From contig JASSUK010000031.1 in assembly GCA_031963045.1 (NCBI GenBank), forward strand, positions 1-23,984: DNA of 23,984 nucleotides. Reading direction: 5' to 3'. The stretch comes from JASSUD01 sp031963045. GTDB taxonomy: Bacteria > Pseudomonadota > Gammaproteobacteria > Burkholderiales > Burkholderiaceae. Position numbers and translations under genes: made by a program. Within the stretch, counting starts at the first letter, position 1. The number at the start of each line of letters is the position of its first letter. Below the pieces are notes generated by a model that saw only the letters and a list, made by a program, of their open reading frames with translations, ran no database searches and was not told the origin of the DNA. Shown here in pieces: positions 1 through 6,938 of the stretch.

Positions 1-126
1 TAGCTACATTAGCTACATTAGCTACATTAGCTACATTAGCTACATTAGCTACATTAGCTACATTAGCTACATTAGCTACATTAGCTGCATTAGCTGCATT
101 AGCTGCATTAGCTGCATTAGCGGCAT
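1..126. repeat. 9-bp tandem repeat (TAGCTACAT/TAGCTGCAT), 14 copies visible
   Basis: Fourteen back-to-back 9-bp units are visible: nine TAGCTACAT, four TAGCTGCAT and one TAGCGGCAT. The array is cut by the window edge, so its true copy number is unknown. Read on the minus strand within the F-box-like gene, each unit encodes Ala-Asn-Val or Ala-Asn-Ala. Because the unit is a multiple of three, copy number can change without breaking the frame. Confidence 0.95.
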
Positions 127-1069
127 TATCAAAGCCCTCAATGCCATCAAAGATATCGTCGTCAGCATCTTCAGCAAAGTTAGCTAAGTTAGCAGCATTA
201 GCAAGGTCAGCAACGGCAGCAGCAGCAAGATCTTCAATGCCATCAAAGATATCATCGTCAGCATCTTCAGCAAAGTTAGCTAAGTTAGCAGCATTAGCAA
301 GGTCGGCAACGGCAGCAGCATCAGCAAAATCCTCAATGCCAGCAAAGATATCCCCCTCAGCAGCGGGCCCTGCAAATCCATTTAGAATATCGTCATCTGA
401 CAATCTCAGAAAATGTTCTGGCTTAGGTGCTTGATCTTTTGACTGAGTCATAAACCACGCTAAATTATTAAAACAATAATCTTGCTGTGCTTTAGTTAGC
501 GGCTTATCCCAATCTATAGCTTCTGTATGCAATTCTGACATGGGGGAGGGAGGGGTCGGCAAATTGAGCAGCCTGAGTAAATCATTTCCAGTCTTAGGTT
601 TAATTTTCGTTAAAAAAAGATCCTCGGCAGCCTCAACGACAGGACCTCTTGTATAGAAAGACGAAAGAGTATGGTTCATTAGCTGTTGGAAAGAAGGGTT
701 CTGCGCAAAGTTAACTTTGGCTCCCTCGGAAAAAAGTAATTTGTGTAATGTATTCTGCTTTTCAGGCGACTTAACCTGAAACAGTTTGTATAGCGCACCC
801 TCAGCCGTGGCAGCACCGGCCATGCTCACATCTAAAATAGATTCCCAAGTTTCAATAGGACAGTAACTCAAGATGTTTATCCATATCTCAAGTGGGTGTC
901 CTAACAACGTTTCTGATTGCGTTGACAAAGTTGTGCTACCCGCAATGGGAGTAAGTTGTGCTGCCTGTTCGTCTGTAACAGTTTGCTCTGGAGAGATAGC
1001 GGATTGCGAAGCAGGATAAGGTACTGGAAGTGGTACTGCCGGAGTAAGACTGTTTGGTGCGCCTATCAT
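1..1069 (-). CDS. F-box-like, Ala/Asn-repeat protein (3' end outside window)
   Basis: A minus-strand frame is open from an ATG at 1069 to the left edge without a stop, giving at least 356 residues. The start has AGGT 7 bases upstream. Residues 1-55 are a Pro/Ser/Thr-rich leader. Residues 57-82 contain GHPLEIWINILSYCPIETWE, which matches the start of an F-box (P-x-E-I-x-x-x-I-L-S-Y). Residues 83-235 are unique. From about 236 come two full and one partial acidic/Ala-rich repeats of 32-33 residues (DDDIFDGIED...ADLANAANLANFAEDA). These lead into a run of Ala-Asn-Ala then Ala-Asn-Val triplets that reaches the edge. I see no signal peptide or membrane segment. F-box proteins recruit Skp1/Cullin ubiquitin ligases in eukaryotes, and bacteria that carry them generally inject them into the host. 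An effector role here is inference. The next gene (1427-2494) has the same leader plus F-box-like arrangement. Confidence 0.75.
   Translation of the reverse strand, partial: MIGAPNSLTPAVPLPVPYPASQSAISPEQTVTDEQAAQLTPIAGSTTLSTQSETLLGHPLEIWINILSYCPIETWESILDVSMAGAATAEGALYKLFQVKSPEKQNTLHKLLFSEGAKVNFAQNPSFQQLMNHTLSSFYTRGPVVEAAEDLFLTKIKPKTGNDLLRLLNLPTPPSPMSELHTEAIDWDKPLTKAQQDYCFNNLAWFMTQSKDQAPKPEHFLRLSDDDILNGFAGPAAEGDIFAGIEDFADAAAVADLANAANLANFAEDADDDIFDGIEDLAAAAVADLANAANLANFAEDADDDIFDGIEGFDNAANAANAANAANAANVANVANVANVANVANVANVANVANVA
137..352. repeat. In-frame 96/99-bp tandem repeat, about 2.2 copies
   Basis: Units begin at 141 (96 bp), 237 (99 bp) and 336 (partial), each starting ATGCCATCAAAGATATC or a close variant on the plus strand. 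On the coding minus strand the unit encodes 32-33 acidic and Ala-rich residues (DDDIFDGIED ... NLANFAED). The first two copies are nearly identical at the DNA level, which suggests recent duplication. Confidence 0.9.
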
Positions 1070-1426
1070 ATTTACTACCTTTGCGAACAGGGTGAAAGAA
1101 CCTATTTTTTCTACAATTAAGAAAAATCTTAATATACATCTAAATAAGGTCTTTACACTATTCCAATTTCATAAATAATTATTTTTTTTGTGGCGGTGAC
1201 AGTATTGCTATCCAAGCATGCTTCAGTAAAGCTGCATGGCTTTTCGTCACGTGAATTTCACCATCGCCAGTGCGCACTCCCATCGTATTCTGATGCCTAC
1301 TTGGTGCAGATTAGCGTGGTGCACGGGTAAGACCGGCGACCCATTTCTGGGCCACCCTCTTTATCGTGGCGATGCTGCTCCTGAGAGCAAAGCAGCTCAG
1401 TTTAGTATTAAGCGAAGCTTGGTTTC
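1070..1426. other. Intergenic, no gene recognised
   Basis: The first 120 bases are AT-rich and should hold the promoter of the upstream minus-strand gene, but no convincing -35/-10 pair is visible. From about 1190 the sequence becomes GC-richer. It contains a 64-codon plus-strand open frame (1236-1430) that resembles nothing I know and lacks a ribosome binding site. It may be decayed mobile DNA. Confidence 0.5.
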
Positions 1427-2494
1427 CTAGCGCTGTGTAGCCGGGCTGCGCTCACGCGCACCATATTTAAAGAGTAGGTCTACCATACCTTTATGCTCTT
1501 TTTCCTTGGCACAATCCAACGCACTTACCCCCTCTTCATTAAACACATTTGGATTGAAATCTGCCTCAAGGAGTTTTCTAAGAAAGTCTTCTGCTCCATT
1601 CGAAATGGCCCAGAGCACCGGCTCTACATCTCCAGCAGGATCGAAAAATACTCCGGTGGTAAGCATTTTATTGAGTTCCCTTTCATTATGCCGGCCACCT
1701 TTATAGGTCTTTATGAGTCCATCGAAGACCAGCCAATGGTTACACGTCAGAAAATGCTCTATATCGAATTTTTGCTCTTGAGTGGAAAGCTGGCCTAGCT
1801 GCATAAGAAGATGAAAGCCGAGTGTGTTATGTATTCTCTTATTTAAAAAAGCGGGGTTGTCAGATTTTTCACATAGCCCCATCTCTATCAAATCCTTTCC
1901 CATCATTTTTGGATACGAATAGATATATTCCTCTCTCTTTTCGCAATGCTGAGGGAAACGTTTAGACAACAGTAACTGTATGCTTGGAATAAAGTTGATG
2001 TTCTTATAGCCTTTTAACACCACGTTTTTGATGAAGCTCTCTAATGGGGGATTTTTTCTTTTGAGGAGTGTTTCTTGAAGGATTTCTTCATGGGGGATGA
2101 CTTGAGGAATTTTCTCTGCCCATGCTGCTTGACGGCTTGCTAATAAAATATCGTGCAGTTTTTCCGGGATGCCTTCTTTAAAGATTTCTTTCGCCTTCTC
2201 AGAAGATAAAAATTGGCGTATTGGCAAATCTTTCACTGCATGAACAAGAGAGTTGCACATGGAACTTGCCAAGCTGAAACTGTGCAAATCTTTCACCTCT
2301 TTGCAGTGGATTCCGAGGATCAATATCCAAATTTCAGGGAATAAGTTACAAGGGAACCCTGTATTTAGGCTAGAAGGTGATGCTATCTCTGCGTTATTCT
2401 CCGCCTCAATTTCTGTAGAGAAACTGGATAACGCAGTATTCAATGAACTAGAAGCAGTGGTAATGGATACGGTGCCGCAGAGTTTCTGATGCAT
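1427..2494 (-). CDS. F-box-like and ankyrin-repeat protein, putative effector
   Basis: A 355-residue protein starting at an ATG preceded by GGGAG about 9 bases upstream. Residues 1-48 are a Ser/Thr/Asn-rich leader. Residues 50-90 resemble an F-box: LFPEIWILILGIHCKEVKDL followed by a Ser/Leu-rich helix. Residues about 95-285 are unrecognised and mostly helical. The C-terminus (about 288-348) holds one to two ankyrin-like repeats: ISNGAEDFLRKLLEADFNPN, then GVSALDCAKEKEHKGMVDLL and a final KYGA. F-box plus ankyrin is a known combination in effectors of intracellular bacteria such as Legionella. There it couples host ubiquitin ligase recruitment to substrate binding. No signal peptide is seen, so a type III or IV route would be needed. 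Assignment of function is inference; the ankyrin part is the stronger call. Confidence 0.75.
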   Translation of the reverse strand: MHQKLCGTVSITTASSSLNTALSSFSTEIEAENNAEIASPSSLNTGFPCNLFPEIWILILGIHCKEVKDLHSFSLASSMCNSLVHAVKDLPIRQFLSSEKAKEIFKEGIPEKLHDILLASRQAAWAEKIPQVIPHEEILQETLLKRKNPPLESFIKNVVLKGYKNINFIPSIQLLLSKRFPQHCEKREEYIYSYPKMMGKDLIEMGLCEKSDNPAFLNKRIHNTLGFHLLMQLGQLSTQEQKFDIEHFLTCNHWLVFDGLIKTYKGGRHNERELNKMLTTGVFFDPAGDVEPVLWAISNGAEDFLRKLLEADFNPNVFNEEGVSALDCAKEKEHKGMVDLLFKYGARERSPATQR

Positions 2495-2540
2495 GTTGAC
2501 ATCTCCCAGGTGTTAAAAAATCTAGGGCATTAGGGCGTAT

Positions 2541-2693
2541 TTACTCTTGCCCATGTAGGCGATATGTTGCAACCTACTTATGCAACATTCCATGACCCAC
2601 GCCGTATTGCTCTCCCACGGCTCTGCCACTTCTCATGCCAGACAAATAGGCTTGAATGGCCGATAACTTAAATGCTGCGCTGTATTTACTCAT
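2541..2693 (-). pseudogene. IS3-family transposase OrfA remnant
   Basis: From an ATG at 2693 the minus strand reads MSKYSAAFKLSAIQAYLSG, then a helix-turn-helix-like stretch (AVGEQYGVGHGMLHK). Next comes a TAG where IS3/IS150 OrfA proteins usually have Trp, then VATYRLHGQE and a second stop at 2541. This is the N-terminal DNA-binding part of an IS3-group OrfA with a Trp-to-stop change. Everything after residue 50 is lost, so it cannot be functional. No OrfB or intact inverted repeats are visible nearby. Confidence 0.75.
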
Positions 2694-2739
2694 AAAAACC
2701 CCAAAAAGTTAGATTGGTGTCTAACTTTTTGGGGTTTTT
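2694..2739. terminator. Perfect 20-bp palindrome, bidirectional intrinsic terminator
   Basis: The arms 2694-2713 and 2720-2739 are perfectly complementary over 20 bp, with a 6-base loop (TTGGTG). Each strand ends in GGGGTTTTT, so it can terminate transcription in both directions. It directly abuts the ATG of the IS3 OrfA remnant. There it would have blocked read-through from outside or hidden the start in a hairpin, as some insertion sequences do. The second role is inference. Confidence 0.85.
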
Positions 2740-2948
2740 CATTACTATGTCCCAATATGTCCAAGTAAAAAAGTGTGTTTGAAACAAAAAAACTTAGATA
2801 AAGCATTCCACTGTATTTCACACAATGCGTTTCACCACGTTCTAGACTATGGAGCGGCTTTTCCATCCTCGCTTAATGAGTCCCGTTTTTTCTACTTTTT
2901 AATGGTCCATTTTTTAGGGGAATGTCCGGCAATTGTGCGTCATCGTAG

Positions 2949-3319
2949 ATAGATGAAAATTCAGAGGAAATTAAATTATTAGAATCAGCTTTGAAGCAAG
3001 AGAAATTGGACATGAAAGATAATTTAAATGACCTTTTTTCTAATGCAATGGAAATGAAAGCATTGAAAAAAAATAGTTCCACATCAAAAAAACTAATTCG
3101 AAAAATATCTATTTTGCAAAAAAATATAAATCAAAACCTAAATTGAAACTTAATCCTAGTAACTTGCGTGAACTCATGAAACTGCATAAAGAACGCAAAG
3201 CGGATGTTCTAGATTTGGTGGAATATAGCTTTGAAACAATAAGCGAAATATCGCTTGATATAAAAGTAATAAAAAATGAGCCTGTTCGTAGAATATCTAT
3301 AGATATTATTAATAATTGA
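2949..3319 (+). pseudogene. AT-rich coiled-coil gene fragment split by a -1 frame change
   Basis: Two overlapping plus-strand frames look like pieces of one Lys/Asn-rich protein. The first, open from 2949 with its only ATG at 3012, reads EEIKLLESALKQEKLDMKDN and on to a stop at 3144-3146. The second, open from 3077, contains NPSNLRELMKLHKERKADVL and ends at the TGA at 3317-3319. They overlap across a run of seven A (3086-3092). A -1 slip there would join them into an Asn/Lys-rich product of about 102 residues from the ATG at 3012. A hairpin follows 2 bases after the stop, as expected for a real 3' end. I do not recognise the family. It may be a pseudogene or a slippage-expressed gene, and the 5' end may be lost. 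Confidence 0.35.
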
Positions 3320-3321
3320 AA

Positions 3322-3352
3322 GCAAACTACACATTGCTAATGTATAGTTTGC
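3322..3352 (+). terminator. Hairpin after the AT-rich fragment
   Basis: Arms 3322-3334 (GCAAACTACACAT) and 3340-3352 pair over 13 positions with one C/A mismatch and a 5-base loop. It starts 2 bases after the stop at 3319. No T-tract follows on the plus strand, so it is either a weak or factor-dependent terminator or an mRNA 3'-end structure. Confidence 0.4.
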
Positions 3353-3640
3353 ATAACCCATATGCTAGAAGGAAGTGATTCACGCCGAGCCTGGCTTTAG
3401 ATGGGGGGGAGGTCTGGGAAGTGCCCGCTATCGCAGGAGGTTTCGACAAAATACTTCGTTGGGTTTTGGCGCAAAAAGCATTGCTTCCTCCCCTGGCAGA
3501 ACCATAAATAGCATGCTGGTAAAAAATACTATGCCATGACCAGTTATACGTACGCTTAACAGCGTGAATGAGGGTTATATCTTGATGATAATAGGACCCC
3601 CGAATATTGGCTGATGATGCAGCTGTCGGGGCTACTTTTC
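3353..3640. other. Non-coding or decayed DNA, nothing recognised
   Basis: About 290 bases lie between the hairpin and the integrase fragment. Base composition is mixed, with a G-run (GGGGGGGAGG near 3404). Short open stretches occur on the minus strand but have no recognisable start or family resemblance. It is probably relic mobile DNA, given its neighbours. Confidence 0.4.
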
Positions 3641-3662
3641 TTTCTTATCGAGCTTCGTATTC

Positions 3663-3876
3663 TTGCCTAAAACCTGGTATCAGGCTTTAGCAGATTTAGG
3701 TCTCAAAGGCTTTCGCTGGCATGATTTACGCATACCTGGGCAAGTTGGCGCACACAAAGAGGAGCGCCTGATCGTGTGCTTAAGGAACTTGGGGGATGGG
3801 CCAGTATGCAGATGGTGCTTCGTTATGCCCATCTTGACGCTTCGCACACAGAGCAGTGGGTCCATCTCATACTTAG
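3663..3876 (+). pseudogene. Tyrosine recombinase (phage-type integrase) C-terminal remnant, frameshifted
   Basis: Frame 1 reads KTWYQALADLGLKGFRWHDL, then loses the family consensus. The next frame picks up as HTWASWRTQRGAPDRVLKEL, then GGWASMQMVLRYAHL. Together this is the catalytic end of a tyrosine recombinase: the HxxR box (HDLRHT) and the active-site Tyr in RYAHL (codon 3824-3826). The break lies at 3729-3733, where CGCCAT has become CGCAT, a one-base deletion. The N-terminal part is missing. The second frame continues to 4006, into the antisense of the adjacent tRNA-Lys gene. That is the usual position of an integrase next to its tRNA attachment site. It marks a former integrative element. 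Confidence 0.8.
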
Positions 3877-3941
3877 GTGTAATTTAGCTACACTGCCCTT
3901 ATTTTGGAAAATCGCTTTCGGGCGTAAACCCCTGCTGTACT

Positions 3942-4017
3942 TGGTGGGTCGTGAGCGGCTCGAACGCTCGACCTACGGATTAAGAGTCCGCTGCTCTACC
4001 AACTGAGCTAACGACCC
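3942..4017 (-). tRNA. tRNA-Lys (anticodon CUU)
   Basis: On the minus strand the gene starts GGGTCGTTAGCTCAGTTGG at 4017. It has a perfect 7-bp acceptor stem (GGGTCGT/ACGACCC), a D-stem GCTC/GAGC and an anticodon stem GCGGA/TCCGT around the loop CTCTTAA (anticodon CTT). The T-stem GAGCG/CGCTC encloses TTCGAGC. The discriminator is A, and CCA is encoded (3942-3944). It closely matches known bacterial lysine tRNAs. It decodes AAG. The integrase relic beside its 3' end suggests it has served as an attachment site. Confidence 0.97.
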
Positions 4018-4028
4018 AAGATGGCCGC

Positions 4029-4057
4029 ATCATATAGGTTTCGGCTTTTAGAGACAA
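4029..4057 (-). promoter_or_regulatory. Promoter of tRNA-Lys
   Basis: Minus strand: TTGTCT (4057-4052), a 17-base spacer, then TATGAT (4034-4029), 11 bases before the tRNA 5' end. Spacing is ideal for sigma-70. The same two hexamers with the same spacing precede the degenerate tRNA copy near 11550, which supports the call. Confidence 0.75.
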
Positions 4058-4121
4058 GCTGGAAAAATCTGTGAAAGGCTTTTCTTCTATTTTATTCACC
4101 TTTCTTTTTTATTAAGCCTTC

Positions 4122-5132
4122 ATGTTTTTCCTTCCTTGTTTTAGATCTCGCACTACTTTGCTTTTATTGCTGTGTGCTTTTGCTGCATGGGCGGTGTTTT
4201 TTGCTTCGCTGATGTTGGGTAGTGCGCAGATTGCTCCGGTGCAGGTGTGGTGGGCATTGCTTGGGCGTGGTGATGGGGTTGCGGTTGAGGTGGTGCAGCA
4301 TTTGCGGGCTTCTCGTGCATTAGCTGGGTTTGGTAGTGGAGGGTTGTTGGCTGTAGCGGGGGCGTTATTGCAGGTGTTGCTGCGTAATCCTTTGGCGGAT
4401 CCTTATATTTTAGGTGTGTCGGGAGGGGCGGCTAGTTTTGCTTTGGGGGCGATGTTGTTGGCTTTGCCTAGTGGCTCAGTGGAGTTGGCGGCGTTTTGTG
4501 GGGCGTTGGTGGCGATGTTTTTGTTGCAGGCTTTGGTGCGGCGTGCTTGGGCATTGTCATGGGCTAATCCTTTGCAGAGTGCCTCTCAGTTATTGCTAAC
4601 AGGGGTGGCTTTATCCGCTGTGTGGGGTGCTTTGCTTATGCTTATGTTGTCTATGGCGCCTGAGCGAGCATTGCATGGGATGCTATTTTGGTTAGCAGGA
4701 GACTTAAATGGTGTGGAGCAAGCATGGCCTGCAGTAGTAGTACTGTTGGTAGTGGTATTGCTAGGATGGCTGATTGCTCCTCAGCTTAATGTGTTGATGC
4801 AGGGGGAAGCGCTTGCAAAGACGCAGGGAGTAGAGGTTGGTTCACTTCGATGGCGTGTGTATTGGTTAGCTGCGCTCGCAACTGCTGTGGCGGTCACAAC
4901 GGTTGGGACCTTGGGGTTTGTTGGGTTAATCGTGCCACATTTTCTGCGTTTGATTTTTGGGTATGACCAGCGTGTGTTGCTTCCAATGGCGGCTTTGGTG
5001 GGAGGTACCGTGGTGATGGCCGCAGATTTGGTAGCGCGTACGGTAGTAGCGCCTATGCAATGGCCTGTGGGGGTGGTGTTGGCATTGGTTGGCGCACCTA
5101 TTTTTTTATATAGATTATTGCGTATACGATGA
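4122..5132 (+). CDS. btuC: BtuC-like ABC transporter permease (FecCD family)
   Basis: A 336-residue, very hydrophobic protein with about nine to ten membrane helices. After the first helix come RASRALAGFGSGGLLAVAGA and LLRNPLADPYILGVSGGAAS, the hallmark region of FecCD/BtuC permeases (NPLADP.LGVS.GA). Further on are GTLGFVGLIVPHFLRL and the conserved Arg-rich end. Length is normal for the family (about 330). It forms the inner-membrane channel of an importer for B12, haem or siderophore. The B12 assignment rests on the BtuF-like protein encoded at 8628-9656. The gene overlaps the next one by ATGA, so the two are translationally coupled. No strong ribosome binding site and no cobalamin riboswitch is visible in the 100 bases upstream. 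Confidence 0.88.
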   Translation: MFFLPCFRSRTTLLLLLCAFAAWAVFFASLMLGSAQIAPVQVWWALLGRGDGVAVEVVQHLRASRALAGFGSGGLLAVAGALLQVLLRNPLADPYILGVSGGAASFALGAMLLALPSGSVELAAFCGALVAMFLLQALVRRAWALSWANPLQSASQLLLTGVALSAVWGALLMLMLSMAPERALHGMLFWLAGDLNGVEQAWPAVVVLLVVVLLGWLIAPQLNVLMQGEALAKTQGVEVGSLRWRVYWLAALATAVAVTTVGTLGFVGLIVPHFLRLIFGYDQRVLLPMAALVGGTVVMAADLVARTVVAPMQWPVGVVLALVGAPIFLYRLLRIR

Positions 5133-6010
5133 TGGTTGACTCACAAAAAGCAGCGCATTGCAGCTCTACGCAAGCCTATGTAACGCCTATTGCTCCATCT
5201 GGCAATTTGAGCGTGCATGACATCACTTTGCAGCTAGGTGGCCGCACGATGGTGAAGCATTTCAATCAGGATTTTTCGCCAGGGCAAATATGGTGCGTAA
5301 TGGGTCCTAATGGAGCAGGTAAAACCACTTTGATTCACATGCTTGCTGGCTTGCGCGTTCCGCAGAAAGGGCAAGTTTGCCTAGATGGCCGTGCACTGTC
5401 TGATTGGCCTCTTATAGAGTTAGCACGCCGTCGCGCATGGATGCCGCAGATTTTGCAAGATGCTTTTGCACTGAGTGTGATGGAGAGTGTGTTGCTTGCT
5501 CGCCATCCATATCGAGAAATGTTTCGTATTGGGAAACAAAAAGGTGTGAGGAAAGAAGAGTTCGATCTAGAAAAAGTGCAAGCATTGCTGAGTGCCTTGG
5601 AAATAGAGGCGCTTGCAAAACGTTCAGTATGCTCTTTATCAGGAGGAGAGCGTCAGCGTGTAGCGCTTGCCGCTGCGCTGTGTCAGGACACAGGATTATT
5701 GCTTTTAGATGAGCCGCTAGCACATGTGGATGTGCCTCATCAGCTCACGTGTTTGCGAGTATTGCGTGCGCGTTGTAATCCAAAAGAAGGGGGAGTTGCG
5801 TGTGTGATTTTTTCAGGGCACGATTTTTATATTGCTGGGATTTTTGCTACGCATGTGCTGTTGCTAGATGGGTTGGGCGGAGCCATTGCAGGGACGGTGC
5901 AAGAAGTATTGACGCCAGAGTGTGTGAGCCATACTTTTGGGCATCCGTTTAAATGGGTGCCTGAAGGAGTGAATGGGCAAGGCGAGAGATTTTTGATGCC
6001 TATTTTGTAG
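5129..6010 (+). CDS. btuD: BtuD-like ABC transporter ATPase
   Basis: A 293-residue nucleotide-binding subunit. Walker A GPNGAGKT is at 59-66, the Q-loop at about Gln107, the signature LSGGERQRVALAAAL at about 170-184, Walker B LLLLDEP at about 190-196, and the H-loop His231 (FSGHD). The ATPase core begins near residue 27. The roughly 26 residues before it are extra compared with most BtuD/FecE proteins, and two in-frame ATGs open the gene. It powers the permease encoded immediately upstream. Its 3' end overlaps by 11 bp the end of a convergent minus-strand gene. A siderophore or haem ATPase of the same family cannot be excluded from sequence alone. Confidence 0.88.
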   Translation: MMVDSQKAAHCSSTQAYVTPIAPSGNLSVHDITLQLGGRTMVKHFNQDFSPGQIWCVMGPNGAGKTTLIHMLAGLRVPQKGQVCLDGRALSDWPLIELARRRAWMPQILQDAFALSVMESVLLARHPYREMFRIGKQKGVRKEEFDLEKVQALLSALEIEALAKRSVCSLSGGERQRVALAAALCQDTGLLLLDEPLAHVDVPHQLTCLRVLRARCNPKEGGVACVIFSGHDFYIAGIFATHVLLLDGLGGAIAGTVQEVLTPECVSHTFGHPFKWVPEGVNGQGERFLMPIL

Positions 6011-6515
6011 ATATGACCATGATAGACCTCAGTCCATATGTATTTTCGAAGAAGCCTTCTTCATCCAAATGGCTAAGTAGAGAGTCAGGCGTGCGTGTGC
6101 CTGATAATTCGATAGTATCCTCGTCACCTTCCGTGGAGTGCGCCATCCAGCTTGGTGATGCTTTACTCTCAAAAAGAAAACGACCTACGGTTATTGCAAG
6201 CGCTACTAGGCTTAAAAGACCACATCCTATCTGCAGAGCTAAGCTAGAAAAGCCCACAGTCAGATGTATGAGTGGGTAGAGAAGGATAGCCACTTTTTCA
6301 AAGTTTTCTATAGAAAAAATTCCCATACAGCGCTTTAAAAATCCAGAAGTATCTTCTAAGAATGCCGCATCAAGGGCGTTCTCCATAGAACTGCTAGTCT
6401 CTAAATCTAGAGTTTCTGTACTTATAGAACGTATAGAAGATCCGTAACAGATGCGGTCGGATAATTGATTAGTTGGAGTTTTGTAAGGAAAAAAGGAAAT
6501 TAATCTACTGAGCAT
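6000..6515 (-). CDS. Small protein with bilobed hydrophobic domain (Inc-like topology)
   Basis: 171 residues from the ATG at 6515, chosen because AAGGA lies 7 bases upstream; another ATG at 6530 has only a weak site. Roughly residues 75-120 hold two hydrophobic helices separated by a very short turn (KVAILLYPLIHLTVGFSSLA, then IGCGLLSLVALAITVGRFLF). Polar Ser/Thr-rich N- and Asp/Glu-rich C-terminal tails flank them. There is no N-terminal signal peptide. This topology recalls the inclusion-membrane (Inc) proteins of chlamydiae, but many unrelated proteins share it and no sequence family is recognised. The 3' end overlaps btuD by 11 bp in convergent orientation. An accessory or host-interaction role is inference. 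Confidence 0.6.
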   Translation of the reverse strand: MLSRLISFFPYKTPTNQLSDRICYGSSIRSISTETLDLETSSSMENALDAAFLEDTSGFLKRCMGIFSIENFEKVAILLYPLIHLTVGFSSLALQIGCGLLSLVALAITVGRFLFESKASPSWMAHSTEGDEDTIELSGTRTPDSLLSHLDEEGFFENTYGLRSIMVISTK

Positions 6516-6938
6516 GGCGCTTTCCTTCATTTATTCGCTCTAGTAGGCTGCATGAGAATCACGCTTTCAATGGCCCACAAGATGCCCCTTAGGGGATTTT
6601 GAGTATACGCCATAAACAATATTCTTAGAACCTTTTTGCATATATAGTTTTATTCCATCAATTAAACCAGAATGATGTGCCTTGCATAGCATGTATTTTG
6701 AATTTTTACTCGGGCATGTAGCCTATTTTTTATGAAAATGGTGCGCTATCCCCCATCCTAAAAACTATAAAATAGATATCAAAAAATTCTCACGCTGCTT
6801 GTGAGCCTGCCTTGATTTAACGTGTGCGATCTAGAAGCCACACCAATGATGCTCAACTCAGCATAAGTGAGGTTATGCTGAGTTCTCTTAGGGTATGCCC
6901 TAGCATCTTTATACAATACATTTTTATATGGATCGAAA
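6516..6938. promoter_or_regulatory. Divergent intergenic region with a perfect 12-bp hairpin
   Basis: This region lies between the bilobed-protein gene (minus) and the first OmpW gene (plus). At 6855-6884 there is a perfect hairpin, AACTCAGCATAA/TTATGCTGAGTT, with a 6-base loop. It is followed at 6888-6903 by a near-palindrome TTAGGGTATGCCCTAG. A TATACA sequence at 6910-6915 could be the -10 of the OmpW genes, but no good -35 is present. The hairpin lacks a T-tract, so it may be an operator or 5'-leader structure rather than a terminator. Confidence 0.45.

Noticed and set aside
141..434. 97-codon plus-strand frame with repeated Ser/Ala/Lys sequence
   Set aside because: It is the antisense of the tandem repeats in the minus-strand F-box-like gene; its periodicity is inherited from those repeats.
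1236..1430. 64-codon plus-strand frame in the intergenic region
   Set aside because: No ribosome binding site, no recognised family and odd composition rich in Cys, Trp and His; more likely relic DNA.
2873..3082. 69-codon minus-strand frame
   Set aside because: It lies opposite the more protein-like coiled-coil frames on the plus strand and is rich in Phe and Ser, as expected for the complement of a Lys/Glu-rich gene.
4018..4121. Possible cobalamin riboswitch ahead of btuC
   Set aside because: The spacer is about 100 bases, part of it the tRNA-Lys promoter, and no B12-box-like sequence is visible.
5412..5723. 103-codon minus-strand frame inside btuD
   Set aside because: btuD has all ABC ATPase motifs over this stretch, so the opposite-strand frame is a chance opening.
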